A DNA stretch of 64,000 nt from Stictocephala bisonia (GCA_035578905.1 JAQJVL010000256.1:1192786-1256785); one strand, 5' to 3'. Positions 10,082 to 21,349 are shown, counted from the first letter of the stretch. The notes: generated by a model from the sequence alone, not told the origin. Made by a program: numbers and translations.

Positions 10082-11080
10082 CCCTTATCACACTGTAAGC
10101 GGATATGTGCGCATATATTGACTTTAATCTAAACGCATATACGCATAATAGCTACAAAAATAATATTTTCGTAATAGTGTTTCCAATTTAATGCGATAGT
10201 GCATTTGGGTAATGGGCAGTGACTCATGAGAGACACATTGTGCGAATCGCGATCTTTTGTTGGCCTGTCAATCACTATGAGACTGGTTTTTGTTTGGCTT
10301 TATACATTTCTGCTGCGCCGCCTAACGCCACAAGCACATATACGTGCAGCTACTGTCGATCCAAGCGGTTGTCAATGTCCGCCGCCTCACCTCTTTGAAA
10401 CTGTGTATTTAGTTGTTTTTATCATTATTTTAGTTTAATATATGTTAGTAATTTATTAGTTTTAAGTTAAAATATGAATAATCCGGCCGATTTTGGTTTT
10501 GGGAAAGGTACTAAATACATTGTATTGAAGTGCTATATGTATTTACTTATTTTTTATTATATGTGTTATGTGCAGGCCTTGTCTTTATAAGTAAATATAC
10601 TCAATTATACATATTTTATTAATAGTAATTATATATTTTTTTTTTATTCATACTGTATAAGTGATCTATGCCTGAGGCTTACTATCAAGTAAAACTTTGC
10701 TTATTTACATATTCATATATAAGAAAAAAAGGTAAAGTAAGCTAAAAAAGGTTCAAAATGTTATCATATCATTTATTTTCCTGTACAGAACAATAAAAAA
10801 TAAAATTAGCAACTAAAAAATATAATTTTGATTTTCTTACAATAAACTAGTGCTTAATGCACAATTTGATTTTAAAATTAATGGTTTGTACAGAATTACT
10901 AGCTGTATCACAAGCACACTTGACAGTTTTGCAATGCACTACCAAGCAATGCACCCACCCGCCCAACCAAACAGGAACAGTGGAATTGACCCTCCTGTCC
11001 GCACATACACGAACGGTGTTATTGTCCCACCCGCCCACCTATACATGAACAGTGGTATTGTATAAATGGCGCTTTAAGGG
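10082..11080. mobile_element. TTAA-flanked non-autonomous element with internal minisatellite
   Basis: TTAA lies at 10078-10081 and 11081-11084, with ends CCCTTA and TAAGGG: a piggyBac-type target and termini. Identity of the flanking repeat halves shows it inserted into a SINE-like copy. The interior is AT-rich and non-coding. Near the right end three 36-bp units built on CCACCCGCCCA and ACAGTGGTATTG occur (10940-11065). Confidence 0.72.
10940..11065 (-). repeat. 36-bp minisatellite, about 3 degenerate units (GTGGGCGGGTGG core)
   Basis: Units read, on the minus strand, CAATACCACTGTTCATGTAT then a GGTGGGCGGGTGG core. The same motif order occurs at 40770-41137 and partly at 46460-46520. Confidence 0.65.
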
Positions 11081-11879
11081 TTAATACCGACACTGTGTCC
11101 ACTCAATGGTTGCCATCGACGTGGACACTACTAGGGCAGTCTGGGGTGTCCATGTTGGATGATAATTAAGATTCAGATGTTGTGTTGGGAAAAGAACTTA
11201 GTATCAGGCTTTTCAGTTAGCTGAAAATCAGAACAACACTACGTGGTTAGGATTCCACGTAAAGCTGTAGGTCCCTTAGTTGGTCTGGATATTAATAAAT
11301 GGCTCTTTCTGAGGAAAAGTCGACCTACACAATGACTACATTCGTTTATCTGCAATCATTCACTCATATTCACCTATATCTTGAAGATCGGCGTCTTATA
11401 AATGAATAATGAAGGGCAGCATCATGAACTACACCAAGACAGCATCATGAATGTCTTTTTAATAGTTATACATGGATGAATATCCTGAATTTAGCGTCAA
11501 GGATTTGTTTTTTGAGGGGTTGATTGAAGATGAGTCATCATCAAAACCAAAGAACAAAATAGGTTCTGAAAGTTAAAACAGAATTTTTAAGAGTTGGGTT
11601 AAGGTAACAACAATGCAATTGTCAACAGTTTTATTCCAATAGTCTTCATACTGTAAAAATAGGCAACTTAGTAACATCAAATTACTTGTGAATAATTAAC
11701 ATTTCAAAACATTAATGGAAAAATAAAATTTTTAATTATTTATAAGTTTTAAATTAAAATTTTCCTATGATTAGCAATTGATTTGAAATGATTTTGCCTA
11801 CCATTTAATGCCTATTTACCTCATATTTTATTAAGTAGATTTATTGCACAATTTTAAATATGTCTAATCATTTTTGTAT

Positions 11880-12655
11880 ACTTTCAGTTAAAGAAAAATG
11901 CTGTGGCTTCAACCAGCAACAATGTCCATGTAAGAGTACTTTCTGAAAAATAACAGGGTAAAAGTCCCAGAAGAGTGGAACCTTTGTGGCGAGCATAAGT
12001 CAGCAATTTTCACATCCAAGCTGTTCCTTAATACCAGGCCACAAAATTTTCTTTGATCGGTGTTTTACCACAGTAAAGTTGGCTTGAATCAAATGCACTA
12101 GTACGGTAATGAAGAATAGGATTCCTCACAACACCGATCTCATAGACGACAAATAGTTTAAATAAAAAGTGTGAGACAGGAGCTATCAAATCAAATGAAC
12201 ACAGTGGAAACAAAATGGATGGACAACAATTCTATTGCTATGTTGTCAACTTATGAGTCAACAGAACCAACAGTTGAACGAAGAAGATGGAGCAAAAAAT
12301 ATATCATGGTCAAACAACCAGAAGTTATTGAATCCTATAAACAAAATTTGGGAGGTGTTGATCTGTCTGGTCGTATTTTGTTATATTTTCCCACTCGCAC
12401 AAAAAAAAATAGAAATTTCATTGCATCATCAACTTCTTTTGATATGACTGCAGATGAGACAACATAAAAGAAATAAAATATAACTCCCTGAGAATGATGA
12501 TCGGTTTGTATAATTTCCTGACGGCAAAAACAGTAAAATCACTGCTATTGAAAGCAGATGTCATGGTACAAGACATCTGCCAGATGAGACAACAGGGATG
12601 CAAAATAGATGCAGACAAAATGGTTGTGACAGGAAAACATTTTGTTAGGCACTAC
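11880..12655 (+). pseudogene. piggyBac-like transposase pseudogene (C-terminal half)
   Basis: Degenerate reading in several frames matches the second half of piggyBac (PGBD/DDE_Tnp_1_7) transposases. A HKIFFDR-FTTVKL block (about 12040-12080) holds a likely catalytic Asp. It is followed by VMKNRIPHNTDLIDD, then METKWMDN-type text, STYESTEPTVERRRWSKK and EVIESYKQNLGGVDLSG, whose Asp fits the third catalytic position. Near 12590-12645 a Cys-containing CRQNGCDRKTF tail resembles the C-terminal cysteine-rich finger. Multiple frameshifts and stops make it non-functional. A small acidic ORF at 11472-11576 (MDEYPEFSVKDLFFEGLIED...) could be remnant N-terminus. Ends of the element are not found. Confidence 0.82.
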
Positions 12656-13065
12656 CTGTAAATTTTTTTTATGAGAAATAGATATTTTTTCTTAATAGTT
12701 CCACTCAAAATAATTTACTTCCTACTACTACATATTCTTTTCACATCATTTCTCATTTTTTAAATTGTTTTATACATTATAATTAAATAAATTTCATGTT
12801 TATAATCAAAGTCATTTTTTAGTTGCATTCCTATAAAGACCGATCTTATAGAAGTACATCAAGAAAATAGGATTGAGAAATAACTTTTCGTGTTATATTG
12901 ACTCTAAAGTCCTAAACTAATAAAATAAAATATTTTTTTCAAACATTTTTTCTCGAGACCTATGTTCTAAATTTACTCATAGAGGGACATTGGGCTTTAA
13001 CTTCTACAAACCTCTAACATACTCAGGTCTTCACTACTTTTTAAATGTGTCCTTGTATAAGTACA
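12656..13065. other. AT-rich interval, nothing recognised
   Basis: No coding, RNA or repeat structure seen beyond A/T tracts. Part of it may be the degraded left arm of the foldback copy to the right. Confidence 0.4.
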
Positions 13066-13165
13066 GTACAAGTAAACGTCACACAACACGAATTTACTAC
13101 AATATATGCACAAATATCATGGTGATTGATTTCGGTGAACTACGCTTTCCTTCCTCAGATCTTAA
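13066..13165. repeat. single arm of the AGTACAAG foldback/MITE family
   Basis: The stretch starting AGTACAAGTAAACGTCACAC and running through ATCATGGTGATTGATTTCGG matches the inverted arms of the element at 50673-51263. Only one arm is present. Confidence 0.7.
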
Positions 13166-13244
13166 ATGTTCTTTAGTTAAGATCGCAATAGCATCTATTT
13201 ATTGTTGGTATTTTTCAGTAGTTTAAAGTCTCATCACTTGCTTT

Positions 13245-13690
13245 TTAAAATGGTTTCCTCAAAATTTGTGTTGCTTAATTGTACGCTATGAAATGCATTT
13301 TTAAATTTTATTATAATTGTTATCCTAGTTGGAGCAAAAAGTACCGAAATTTTACTAGTTTTCTTTTATTACTAAAAAAATCTCAGTGTAACACATTCAT
13401 ATTAATATGTGGATGAACATTAAGTTTAATAAATTTCGGAATTTTTACTTGCCAAGGAAAAGAATTCTTATCAGTTTCCTGAAACAACGTTTTCTTGGCT
13501 TCTAGAGGTCATAAAATTAGTTACTTGGTCACATTGTAAACCTTATAACATATATAGTTACGTTACATTATAAGCGTACGTAAATGCAGTGATTTTATAT
13601 TAATTTTAATCACTAAACTGATTAGTATATATTAATTTTAATATCACTGCATTTACTTATGCAGATAAAAGTAATGTAGCTACAGATGTG
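13245..13690. repeat. partial foldback element, family A
   Basis: Contains GCTTAATTGTACGCTATGAA and TCCTAGTTGGAGCAAAAAGT, then a GGAAAAGAATTCTTATCAG block and a central palindrome (CAGTGATTTTATATTAATTT with its inverse near 13640). The same order occurs at 32395-33245 and 53370-54035. The distal right arm is not clear here. Confidence 0.65.
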
Positions 13691-14301
13691 TATTCATTGA
13701 TGATACCATGTACTGTATGGTTTATGTACCACGTTCGTTGCACTTGTTACGTGTTGGTCACACGTTTTTACGGTGTTGGCTGTCGCACTCGCACGTTCGA
13801 TCAAGACGAACATTTCAGTCAATATTGACTGTTGCGCCTTACAGTTGCACTTTAACATGAAGCATATTTTTCAATAACTTTTCTATGGTCAAGAAAAGAA
13901 AAATTGATTATCAAGATACAACCTACAAATTCAGATACATTTGGTTGGAGGTTGTATTATGTCGTCATTGGTTGGTGATGAACATAGCCAGTATCTTTTT
14001 TTCATGTACCTATGGCTCGCTGATATACTGTATGAAAAAGAGTGGTTTTAACATGGCTATAAATTTTTTGTCTTGAATAGACATTTGGAATCAAGTAGGT
14101 CCTTTGCAGGGGTATACCAACCCCCGCGTATTACTGTACTATGTATGAAAGCATAGTACAGATTTAAAAATACTTTTGATTGGACCTCCATAGTTCCACT
14201 GATATATCCCTATGTTTACATTCAAAAAGTATGAATGTATTACCTTGAAGTTTCTACACAACGTTGTATTTATATGCCATAGCCTAGCGTTTTATTTATA
14301 A
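13691..14301. other. no confident gene
   Basis: Holds an ORF from 13885 whose beginning MVKKRKIDYQDTTYKFRYIW recalls the N-terminus of some hAT/BED-finger transposases, but it loses resemblance after about 20 codons. Otherwise AT-rich with a short palindrome around 14140. Confidence 0.3.
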
Positions 14302-14837
14302 CTAGGGGACACCCCTGCACGCTTTGTGTGCCAACCCTGACTCGCTGCGCTCAGTACCCTTCAGCCTTGGCATGTGACTTTTGACTAAACATAAAAGTAG
14401 ATTAACTGTATAACGTAAAATCACAGTATTAAATTTATTTACAGCATTTTACTTAGATTACTTTTTTGCTATTATATTAGTATAAATACCCAATGGTAGC
14501 CTATTTCAAATGTGTTCATTTCATTTTTTTTTTTAAGCTGAAGATTAAACTTTTAATGCATAAATAGTAAAATGTCAAACATGTTTATTTATTTACAAAA
14601 CAACTGTTGTTAATTTACTAAAATCAACCCAATGTTATTCTTATGGGAAAAAAGAAATTTTGAGGGGCTGTTTATACCCCTTAGGAATGGAACTTAGAAA
14701 AATCCTTTCTTAGTGCGCCTCTAGGGCATAAGATAAACATATGTACTGAACTGCATGTCTCTATCTTATATGGTTTTTGCTGGGTGATGTAAATCAGTCA
14801 GTGAGTGAGTCAGGACTTGTCTTTTTATATATTTAGA
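14302..14837 (-). mobile_element. non-autonomous Helitron, reverse copy
   Basis: The left edge CTAGGGGACACCCCTGCACG is the complement of the hairpin-CTAG 3' end seen at 7607. The right edge is the complement of a TCTAAATATATAAAAAG 5' end. Interior blocks (AGTGAGTGAGTCAGGAC, AAATCAACCCAATGTTATTC) match the copy at 7080-7607. The base before the 5' TC is G rather than A, so the 5' boundary may be off by a few bases. No coding capacity. Confidence 0.82.
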
Positions 14838-15284
14838 CGAGCTCCTAAAGTTGTAAACGCGTCATTTCAAGCATTTCCCGACTAACCTACATTTCACAAA
14901 TGAAAATAAATGTGTAAACGCTGAAAAGGTGCTACTATGACCAGCTGATTTACGTGCATATTATCATTGCTTTATTAATACCCACACATAGATGTCTCAT
15001 CCAATGTTAAATTTTGTCCGACTTCAGCTGTTTTGGGGTTAAGTCGTGGAGCGCTAGCAAGTGTAGCCTCTTGTAAACAATGCAGTTTAAACCAGCTGTA
15101 ATAACAGACCTCACTAACCAACCAAAATAATGACACAACTATACATATTACATGATAAATCAATTGAAGGTGTGTATAATCAAGGATATTATAATATTCA
15201 AATCATATCTTGTAAGTTTATTGCTATGACCAGATTATTGATTATTTATGAAAACAACTGTAGGCTTCTTTATTTCAGAAAAAA
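14838..15284. other. unique AT-rich interval
   Basis: No recognisable feature; small ORFs on both strands have no family resemblance. Confidence 0.4.
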
Positions 15285-15362
15285 AAATTGGGTGTGCGTC
15301 GGACCACACGGTGGAAGTTATACTTCTTTGGCCATTCTCATACACCCACTCACGCACACAAA

Positions 15363-18300
15363 CAGTGGCGTAGCCAGGGGGGGGCCCAGGCCCCCCCCGA
15401 AATTTCGGGACCAAAATGTATTTATATTTTTAACCAGGATAGGAAAATAAAATAATAGTTGATATTTATAATACAACAATCAGTACTATGCATTCAATCG
15501 AAGGTCCTCTACAGAATTATATTTGTATGCGTGGACAACTGGTGTGGTAGTGTAAATGATGGGTGGGAAGGCTACATGACATTCACGTCTACGACTACGC
15601 AGTGCAGTGGACAAGACAACTCCACCAACTCAGTATGTGTATGACAGATGTTTTGTTTTGACTCGAGTAGTCATCAGACCTCTCACTCGCTCAACGCTCG
15701 TCTCGGTGTCCGTCGCACTCACAGTTCACACTCATCCCCGACAGATCGCTCCACGAGTCACGTCATTACCACCAGTGTCAGTGAAAAACTGCGATTTGCT
15801 CAGTGCGATTGTAAGTAATGTTAATGTGCAAGTGCGTGCTACGTATTTTGGTCAGTTGAAAGACGAAATTTAGCAGAGTGGTGTGTTCAATATGAAGAGA
15901 CGGACAATTGATCATTTTTTTAAAGCCAAAACTCTAAAAACAGAGGAAATTCCTCCTGATAGGTTACAAAGTGAGGGTGGAAGTCGAGAAGTGCAAGGAG
16001 CTAGGCCTACCATTACCACAACTGATGCTACCGGGAACAACCAACACTCTCAATCGGACATTGGTATCATTGTTGACAACATTTATGGAAGTGGAACAGC
16101 AGGCCCAGCAGGTAGGTCTACTACAAACAATGAATTGAAAAATAAGATTTTGACGCAAATATTTATACCTGATAAAAACTTTGCCTTCCCAATCAGTGAA
16201 CTTACCAATAAAAAAAGGAAGTTTCAACACAGTTGGTTTGATAAATGGTCTTGGCTGGCTTACTCAAAGGAAAAAGATGGTGCATATTGCAAACACTGCA
16301 TTGCATTTGGGCCTGAATTTTCGGGCAAAGGTGCTCATCAGAAAATGGGCTCACTTGTGGTAGCACCATTTAGAAAATGGAAAGATTCATCGGAAAAGTT
16401 TATGGCTCATGCCAATTCAGAGTATCATAAATTTTCAACCATCGCCGCTGATAACTTTTTAAAGGTTTATAGTGGTAAAACTGACGATGTCGCTACTCTA
16501 ATTGACAATCAAAGGGCTAGACTTAAGGAGCAAAACCGTGAATACTTGAGGCCTATCGTCGAAACAATCATATTTTGCGGAGAAAATGAAATTGCTCTTC
16601 GTGGCCATCGTGATAGTGGACCGCTATCATTAGAGAAGCCCACAGAAAAAGATGGCAAATTCAGAGCGCTGGTTCGATTCCGTGCTTTGACCGATGAAAA
16701 GCTCAAACATCATCTGGTAAATGGTTCTAAAAATGCAAACTATTTAAGTCCAGATATACAAAATGAAATAATTGAAGTCTGTGGGACCTTGATTCAAAGA
16801 AAACTTGTACATGAGATCAACAGTGGGGATTGTTTTTCAATCCTAGGAGACGAAACAATGGACATATCAGGTAGGGAACAGTTTTCCTTGTGCATTCGAC
16901 ATATCTCAAAAGACTCAATATTGAAAGAGGACTTTCTCACATTCACTCAGATTGTAGACGTCTCAGCCGAAAGCATTGTAAATGTTATATTTCAAATCTG
17001 TGATACATTAAATTTGGATATGACAAAAGTCGTTGGTCAAGGGTATGACGGCTGTTCTACATTTAGTGGCCATATCACAGGTGTGCATAAAAGATTTCAA
17101 GAGTTGTATCCAAAAGCTGTGTATGTCCATTGTTCAGCTCACAAACTAAACTTAGTTTTGAGTGATTCACTCAACATTCCTTGTGTAAGAAACTGTCTTG
17201 GTACAGTAAGTGAAGTATCAAATCTTCTCAGAAACAATGTACAAGCCAGCGATTCATTGAAAAAACACGTTTCCAGGCTAGTACCAAGCAGTAAAAAAAC
17301 TCGTCTTTTGGGACTATGTGAAACAAGGTTTATTGAGCGTCAAGATGCCATCAACACATTCTTAGAGATTCTGCCAGCCATAATAGTAACTCTCCAGGAG
17401 TTGTCTGAAAGTAATAGGGCTGTTTCATCTACGGCGTCAAATCTGCTCTTAGGAATGGAAAAGTGTAGCTTCTTCATTTCCCTGGTCATTTGCGAGTTTT
17501 TGTTCAGCCTTACTTTGCCCTTATCAAATTACCTTCAGAAGACGGGAAGTGATTTGTCATCGGCAATAAATTACGCTGATGATGTCACAAAGACTCTAAA
17601 AGATCTACGCGAAACAAATGAAGAAGGAATGACAAATGACATTGAAGTGTTTTCCAAACTCTTTAAGAAGGCAGAGACCTTGTTAAAAGATAATTTTGAT
17701 GTTGAAATAAGTGTTCCACGGCAATCGAAACGTCAAACTCAGAGGGAAAATGTGCCCCACAATACTCCAGAAGAGTATTATAGGAGATCAATTTTCGTTC
17801 CTTGCATAGATACATTAATTGCTGGTCTTTCAGATCGGTTTGGAGCAAACAAACCATTGTTAAAGGGGTTTGATATACTTTTGCCTAAAAATGTGGACAA
17901 ATCCAAGGTTGAGATACTAAGTGACTTAAAACTGTACTACGAAGATAAAACTACTCAATCTACAATCGAATCTGAGTATCTACTTTGGTGCACAAAATGG
18001 AGTAAAGTGGAAAACAAAGACAAGCCTCAACAAATTATGGCAGTTTTAGACAGTTGTGATAAACTGTTTTATCCCAACATAAACTACTTGATCCAGGTTC
18101 TTGCTACCCTACCAGTGTCAACGGCAGAAGTGGAGAGATCGTTTTCCTCACTAAAAAGGATCAAAACGTACCTCAGAAATTCTATGGAAAACGATAGACT
18201 TACCGGATTAGGACTACTAACCGTTCACTATCCAGCCCCTATAACGGCTGACGAGGTCCTTGACGAGATGGCGCGGAGTGGGAAGAGGAAGATTTTGTTC

Positions 18301-19214
18301 TGAGATTAAGTCAAGATTGTTTTAAAAGATCAACTCAATTTTATTCTTGAATTAATTATGTTTTGTTAATTAGAATTAGTTGTTTTCTTTAATAAATTCA
18401 GATTTGTATGAATTTGAAATTTTTAACTATCATCCTATTTATTCCAAATAATTTCAAACTTGACATTTGTCTTTATGGTAAAGTCATGGTATACCACTAG
18501 TATTCTAAAAAAATAGCCTATTGTGGTATGAAAATAGTTTCAATCATTCCACTTTTGAACGAATTTAGTGTGTAATTCATTTTATGAAAGTTATTAAGGA
18601 TTATGCATCCTAAACCTATATCACAAATTTTAATAAATTCATTGACATTTGTCTCCTAAAAAAACAAAAAACAAAACAAGTGTATAGGTACTGTACTTAT
18701 GAATGAAGTATAACACAAAAACCTATATTGTGGTAAAATTGTGTTTTACTAACTGACACTATAGGCCTACTAAATTTGGCTTTAAGTTTAATTATAAAAG
18801 GTTATCTTTTAATGGTTTAAACCTGCATCTACACCTTTTCCAAGTTTCTTCCAGAAGTTATCAGTTGTATTTGCGACAGTGTCAATTTGTATTCGAGAAA
18901 ACAAATATATTTGAGAGAACAGCTGTTCAATTCAGATTGTAAACATCTCATTTACAAGTGATATGTTCTCAACTACATTTGATATCTTCGCAAATTCAAG
19001 CTATACCTTCTCGAATAAACTTTGAAAAAGTGTAGTTTGTGCCCATAGAATATGGAGCTTGAAAAGTGGTCTAAAATAGCACTTAAGGGCAATAAAATTC
19101 CAAAAATTTTCGGGGGAGGACCCCCGAACCCCCCACTTGCCTGGGGGGTATTCCATACCCCCCATACCCCCCGGTGTGTGCCCCCCCCGAAATGAATTCC
19201 TGGCTACGCCACTG
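15363..19214 (+). mobile_element. full-length hAT transposon, probably recent
   Basis: Termini are CAGTGGCGTAGCCAGG (15363) and CCTGGCTACGCCACTG (19214), a perfect 16-bp inverted pair. The 8-bp target duplication CACACAAA is perfect at 15355-15362 and 19215-19222. The 3852-bp body carries one uninterrupted transposase. The inner flanks are GC-rich: GGGCCC/GGCCCC palindromes near 15377-15400, and a C-rich CCCCCCATACCCCCC stretch near 19135-19190. The unoccupied copy of the target MITE at 23.9 kb has a single CACACAAACAGACAGG, confirming the insertion point. Confidence 0.97.
15892..18303 (+). CDS. hAT transposase, intact (ZMYM1-like, TTF zinc finger/DUF4371)
   Basis: 803 codons, single exon, no stop. 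It would excise and reinsert the surrounding element. Start chosen at ATG 15892 (MKRRTIDHFFKAK); the open frame extends only three codons further to a GTG. Residues about 133-179 form a TTF-type zinc finger (CKHC ... HANSEYH). The hAT catalytic domain follows: first Asp in SILGDETMDISGREQ (about residue 320), second in GQGYDGCSTFSG (about 386), then a VHCSAHKLNLVLSDS block. The C-terminal dimerisation block reads VSTAEVERSFSSLKRIKTYL, containing the conserved ERxFS. The N-terminal TIDHFF resembles a PCNA-binding box lacking the usual Gln. Length is typical for this family. It ends 0.9 kb before the right TIR. Intactness and the perfect target duplication suggest recent activity. Confidence 0.95.
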   Translation: MKRRTIDHFFKAKTLKTEEIPPDRLQSEGGSREVQGARPTITTTDATGNNQHSQSDIGIIVDNIYGSGTAGPAGRSTTNNELKNKILTQIFIPDKNFAFPISELTNKKRKFQHSWFDKWSWLAYSKEKDGAYCKHCIAFGPEFSGKGAHQKMGSLVVAPFRKWKDSSEKFMAHANSEYHKFSTIAADNFLKVYSGKTDDVATLIDNQRARLKEQNREYLRPIVETIIFCGENEIALRGHRDSGPLSLEKPTEKDGKFRALVRFRALTDEKLKHHLVNGSKNANYLSPDIQNEIIEVCGTLIQRKLVHEINSGDCFSILGDETMDISGREQFSLCIRHISKDSILKEDFLTFTQIVDVSAESIVNVIFQICDTLNLDMTKVVGQGYDGCSTFSGHITGVHKRFQELYPKAVYVHCSAHKLNLVLSDSLNIPCVRNCLGTVSEVSNLLRNNVQASDSLKKHVSRLVPSSKKTRLLGLCETRFIERQDAINTFLEILPAIIVTLQELSESNRAVSSTASNLLLGMEKCSFFISLVICEFLFSLTLPLSNYLQKTGSDLSSAINYADDVTKTLKDLRETNEEGMTNDIEVFSKLFKKAETLLKDNFDVEISVPRQSKRQTQRENVPHNTPEEYYRRSIFVPCIDTLIAGLSDRFGANKPLLKGFDILLPKNVDKSKVEILSDLKLYYEDKTTQSTIESEYLLWCTKWSKVENKDKPQQIMAVLDSCDKLFYPNINYLIQVLATLPVSTAEVERSFSSLKRIKTYLRNSMENDRLTGLGLLTVHYPAPITADEVLDEMARSGKRKILF

Positions 19215-19476
19215 CACACAAACAGACAGGATATATAAATGAAATATAAGACATTTTTCAATATTATTCAATATATTTATCTTCAATATATTATACGTGA
19301 CTTCATTATTATATTATACACCTATATTATCATTATCAGTAATTTCTTCGATTAACAATCGATTAATCGATAGTTCTTAAAAATTTGTTCTTACTTTTCA
19401 GCGTGACGCGGTTTCTCGATCAACATCCCATCCCAAAGTGTCTAACGGGCGCAAAGAAGTATAACTTCAAAAATCA

Positions 19477-20055
19477 AGTAACAGTCAACCAATATTTCTC
19501 ACAACTAAAGTCATAAATTATTACTAATAGTTAATATCATACTAAGCCAGAGCAAAACGTGTCGGGTTTAGTTTGTGTAACACAAAAGTGGGTCCTTTTC
19601 CGTTAATTCACTACAGGTAAATCATCTTGTGAAAAATCGTTCCGATGTGTGCGCAGTGGACGACGTCGCCAATGCGCTAGCACGTGATAGCTCAGTCATC
19701 CCCTGCAGTTTCTCGTAAAGTTCGCTAGCTGATAGAGTACTACGCGCGGTTCTAAAAACATTAGCTTTCGTTTAGTGTCACGAAATTTATTTTAGTTTTA
19801 ATTTTTTAGTTTTGTAAATAAGTGTTTAGTGTCGTAATCGTTTAGTGCATAGTGTATATAGTTTCTGGAGCATAACGAATGTGCAGCCGGATAGTAGTAC
19901 TAGTAAATCAAATAAAAAGAGACCTATTATTCATAGTCATACGCGAAGTATTATTTACAATGTGTAAAGTTATTTAAAGAAGAAAAATAAAGATTTATCG
20001 GAGAAGTTGCTCTCAGAAGTGGCAGAAGCATGTGAAATATCTCATAGTATCTGCC
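19477..20055. other. no gene; probable 5' flank of the IS630/Tc1-type relic
   Basis: AT-rich to 19620, then a more GC-balanced stretch (19625-19760) without an ORF. It may be leader sequence of the broken transposon to the right. Confidence 0.35.
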
Positions 20056-20059
20056 TGTG

Positions 20060-20965
20060 AAATATCCCAAGGAAGCTGCCCAGTCACCCGGACAAGAAAA
20101 GAAATTCGTAATGCTAAGGAAAAAGAGGCCTAAGAAAAGTCCAATAACGGGTTTGGACAATTTTGATTTGTGTGTTGTGCGACGAACAATTAACAATTTT
20201 CACACATTAGAGGGAGAGGGGCCCACTTTGAAAGGAATCCTTCGGGTTTTTGAAAAAGAATGAACTTTTCGGGTGGAACAACAAGTCTGAGGAAAGTAGT
20301 TCGCAATCTCGGATTTAGCTGGAAAAAACGGAAACTACCAGAAAATTGTTGATTGAAAATCCGACATTAGATTAGCTAGATTAAAATACTTTCGTAAGAT
20401 AAAATAGTTCCATGAAGAAAATCGTGCGATCGTTTACAATGATGAGACATACTTTCATAGTTCTTCCTCTTCCGAAAAATCATGGACTGAAAGTGAATCG
20501 GACGGATTAAAAAAGCAGTGGGCAAGGGACAGAGAGTAATTGTGATTCATGCTGGCGGGAAAATGGGCTTTATTCCGGGTGCTCTCTTAATGTTTAAGTC
20601 TGGAATGAAGAAAGGCGATTACCATAACGACATGAATAAAAATAATTATACTAAATGGTTAAAAGAAAAGTTAATACCAAATTTACCAACAAATAGCGTG
20701 GTTGTGATTGTTAATGATCCATACCACTGGGAACAAATAAACCCAGCACCGACTTCGTCCTCGTTGAAAGCTGATATGATGAGATGGTTGTCTGAGCGAG
20801 ATATTCATCATTCTTCGAATCTACTAAAACCCGAATTATACGACCTCATAAAACAACACAACCCAAAATTCGTAACCTACAAGACAGATCATATCTTAGC
20901 AGCAGCCGGCCATACAGTACTTAGACTTCCTCCTTATCACCCTGACTTGAACCCGATTGAAATGA
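20060..20965 (+). pseudogene. IS630/Tc1-superfamily (DDE_3) transposase pseudogene
   Basis: Fragments in several frames form one transposase. An N-terminal region is KKSPITGLDNFDLCVVRRTI (20133-20200), then LRKVVRNLGFSWKK (about 20290). The catalytic core starts with Asp in VYNDETYFHSS (20441) and continues GKGQRVIVIHAGGKMGFIPG. The second Asp lies in a damaged VVIVNDPYHW (usually DNAPYH), followed by LPPYHPDLNPIEM with the third, Glu, at 20959. Stops and frameshifts precede 20518. After NPIEM the similarity stops abruptly and the sequence turns GC-rich, so the C-terminus is lost or replaced. Confidence 0.85.
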
Positions 20966-21349
20966 TAACCCCATTGACCAGCCGAAAATACGCAGCCAGG
21001 CTAGTAGCGCGTTGTTGTTGCCCGCTCTGCTCCTCACTCCCCACCCCAGACACTACCCCCGCCACGGAACCTGCGCGAGGCGATTTTTGTTAAAGTGATT
21101 CTACTGTTAATGGTTAGGTTTGGTAGTGAATTAACTGAGAATATCCTAAAAGTGTAAGACTGTTACGAACCTAATTCAAATGAATTCTATTCGATTCAGG
21201 CCTACAAATACAGTAAAGAAAATCACAGTGTGTATGTCTGTTTGTATGAAACATTATTTATTTTTTGCACTGTAGTAGTACGGAAAATATTGTAAAGAAT
21301 AATATCACGTCAATAAAAACTATGTAAATTTATGAAATCGGCCTAGACG
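20966..21349. other. GC-richer patch then AT-rich DNA, no gene recognised
   Basis: 20980-21095 is markedly GC-rich (CCCACCCCAGACACTACCCC and similar) and follows directly on the truncated transposase, suggesting an insertion or rearrangement. The rest is unremarkable. Confidence 0.35.

Larger units (their letters stand above)
10014..11405 (+). repeat. SINE-like dispersed repeat, interrupted by a TTAA element
   Basis: The 5' part (CTGTAACCCAGCTACTTGGGG, 10014-10077) and 3' part (11085-11405, ending CTTGAAGATCGGCGTCTTAT) belong to one repeat. Reverse copies lie at 27085-27400, 48268-48570 and 51870-52225, and a 5' piece at about 59170. The tail is shared with the tRNA-headed SINE at 39060-39325. 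The TTAA-flanked element 10082-11080 splits this copy. Confidence 0.75.
15285..19476 (+). mobile_element. MITE (TIR GAAGTTATACTTCTTTG) split by the hAT element
   Basis: The left piece (15285-15362, GGGTGTGCGTCGGACCACAC then GAAGTTATACTTCTTTG) and right piece (19215-19476, ending CAAAGAAGTATAACTTC) together equal the continuous copy at 23860-24205 almost base for base. The two pieces are separated by the hAT element. Non-coding. Confidence 0.88.

Noticed and set aside
19001..19286. Gly/Pro-rich minus-strand ORFs
   Set aside because: They read through the hAT TIR and C-rich subterminal sequence.
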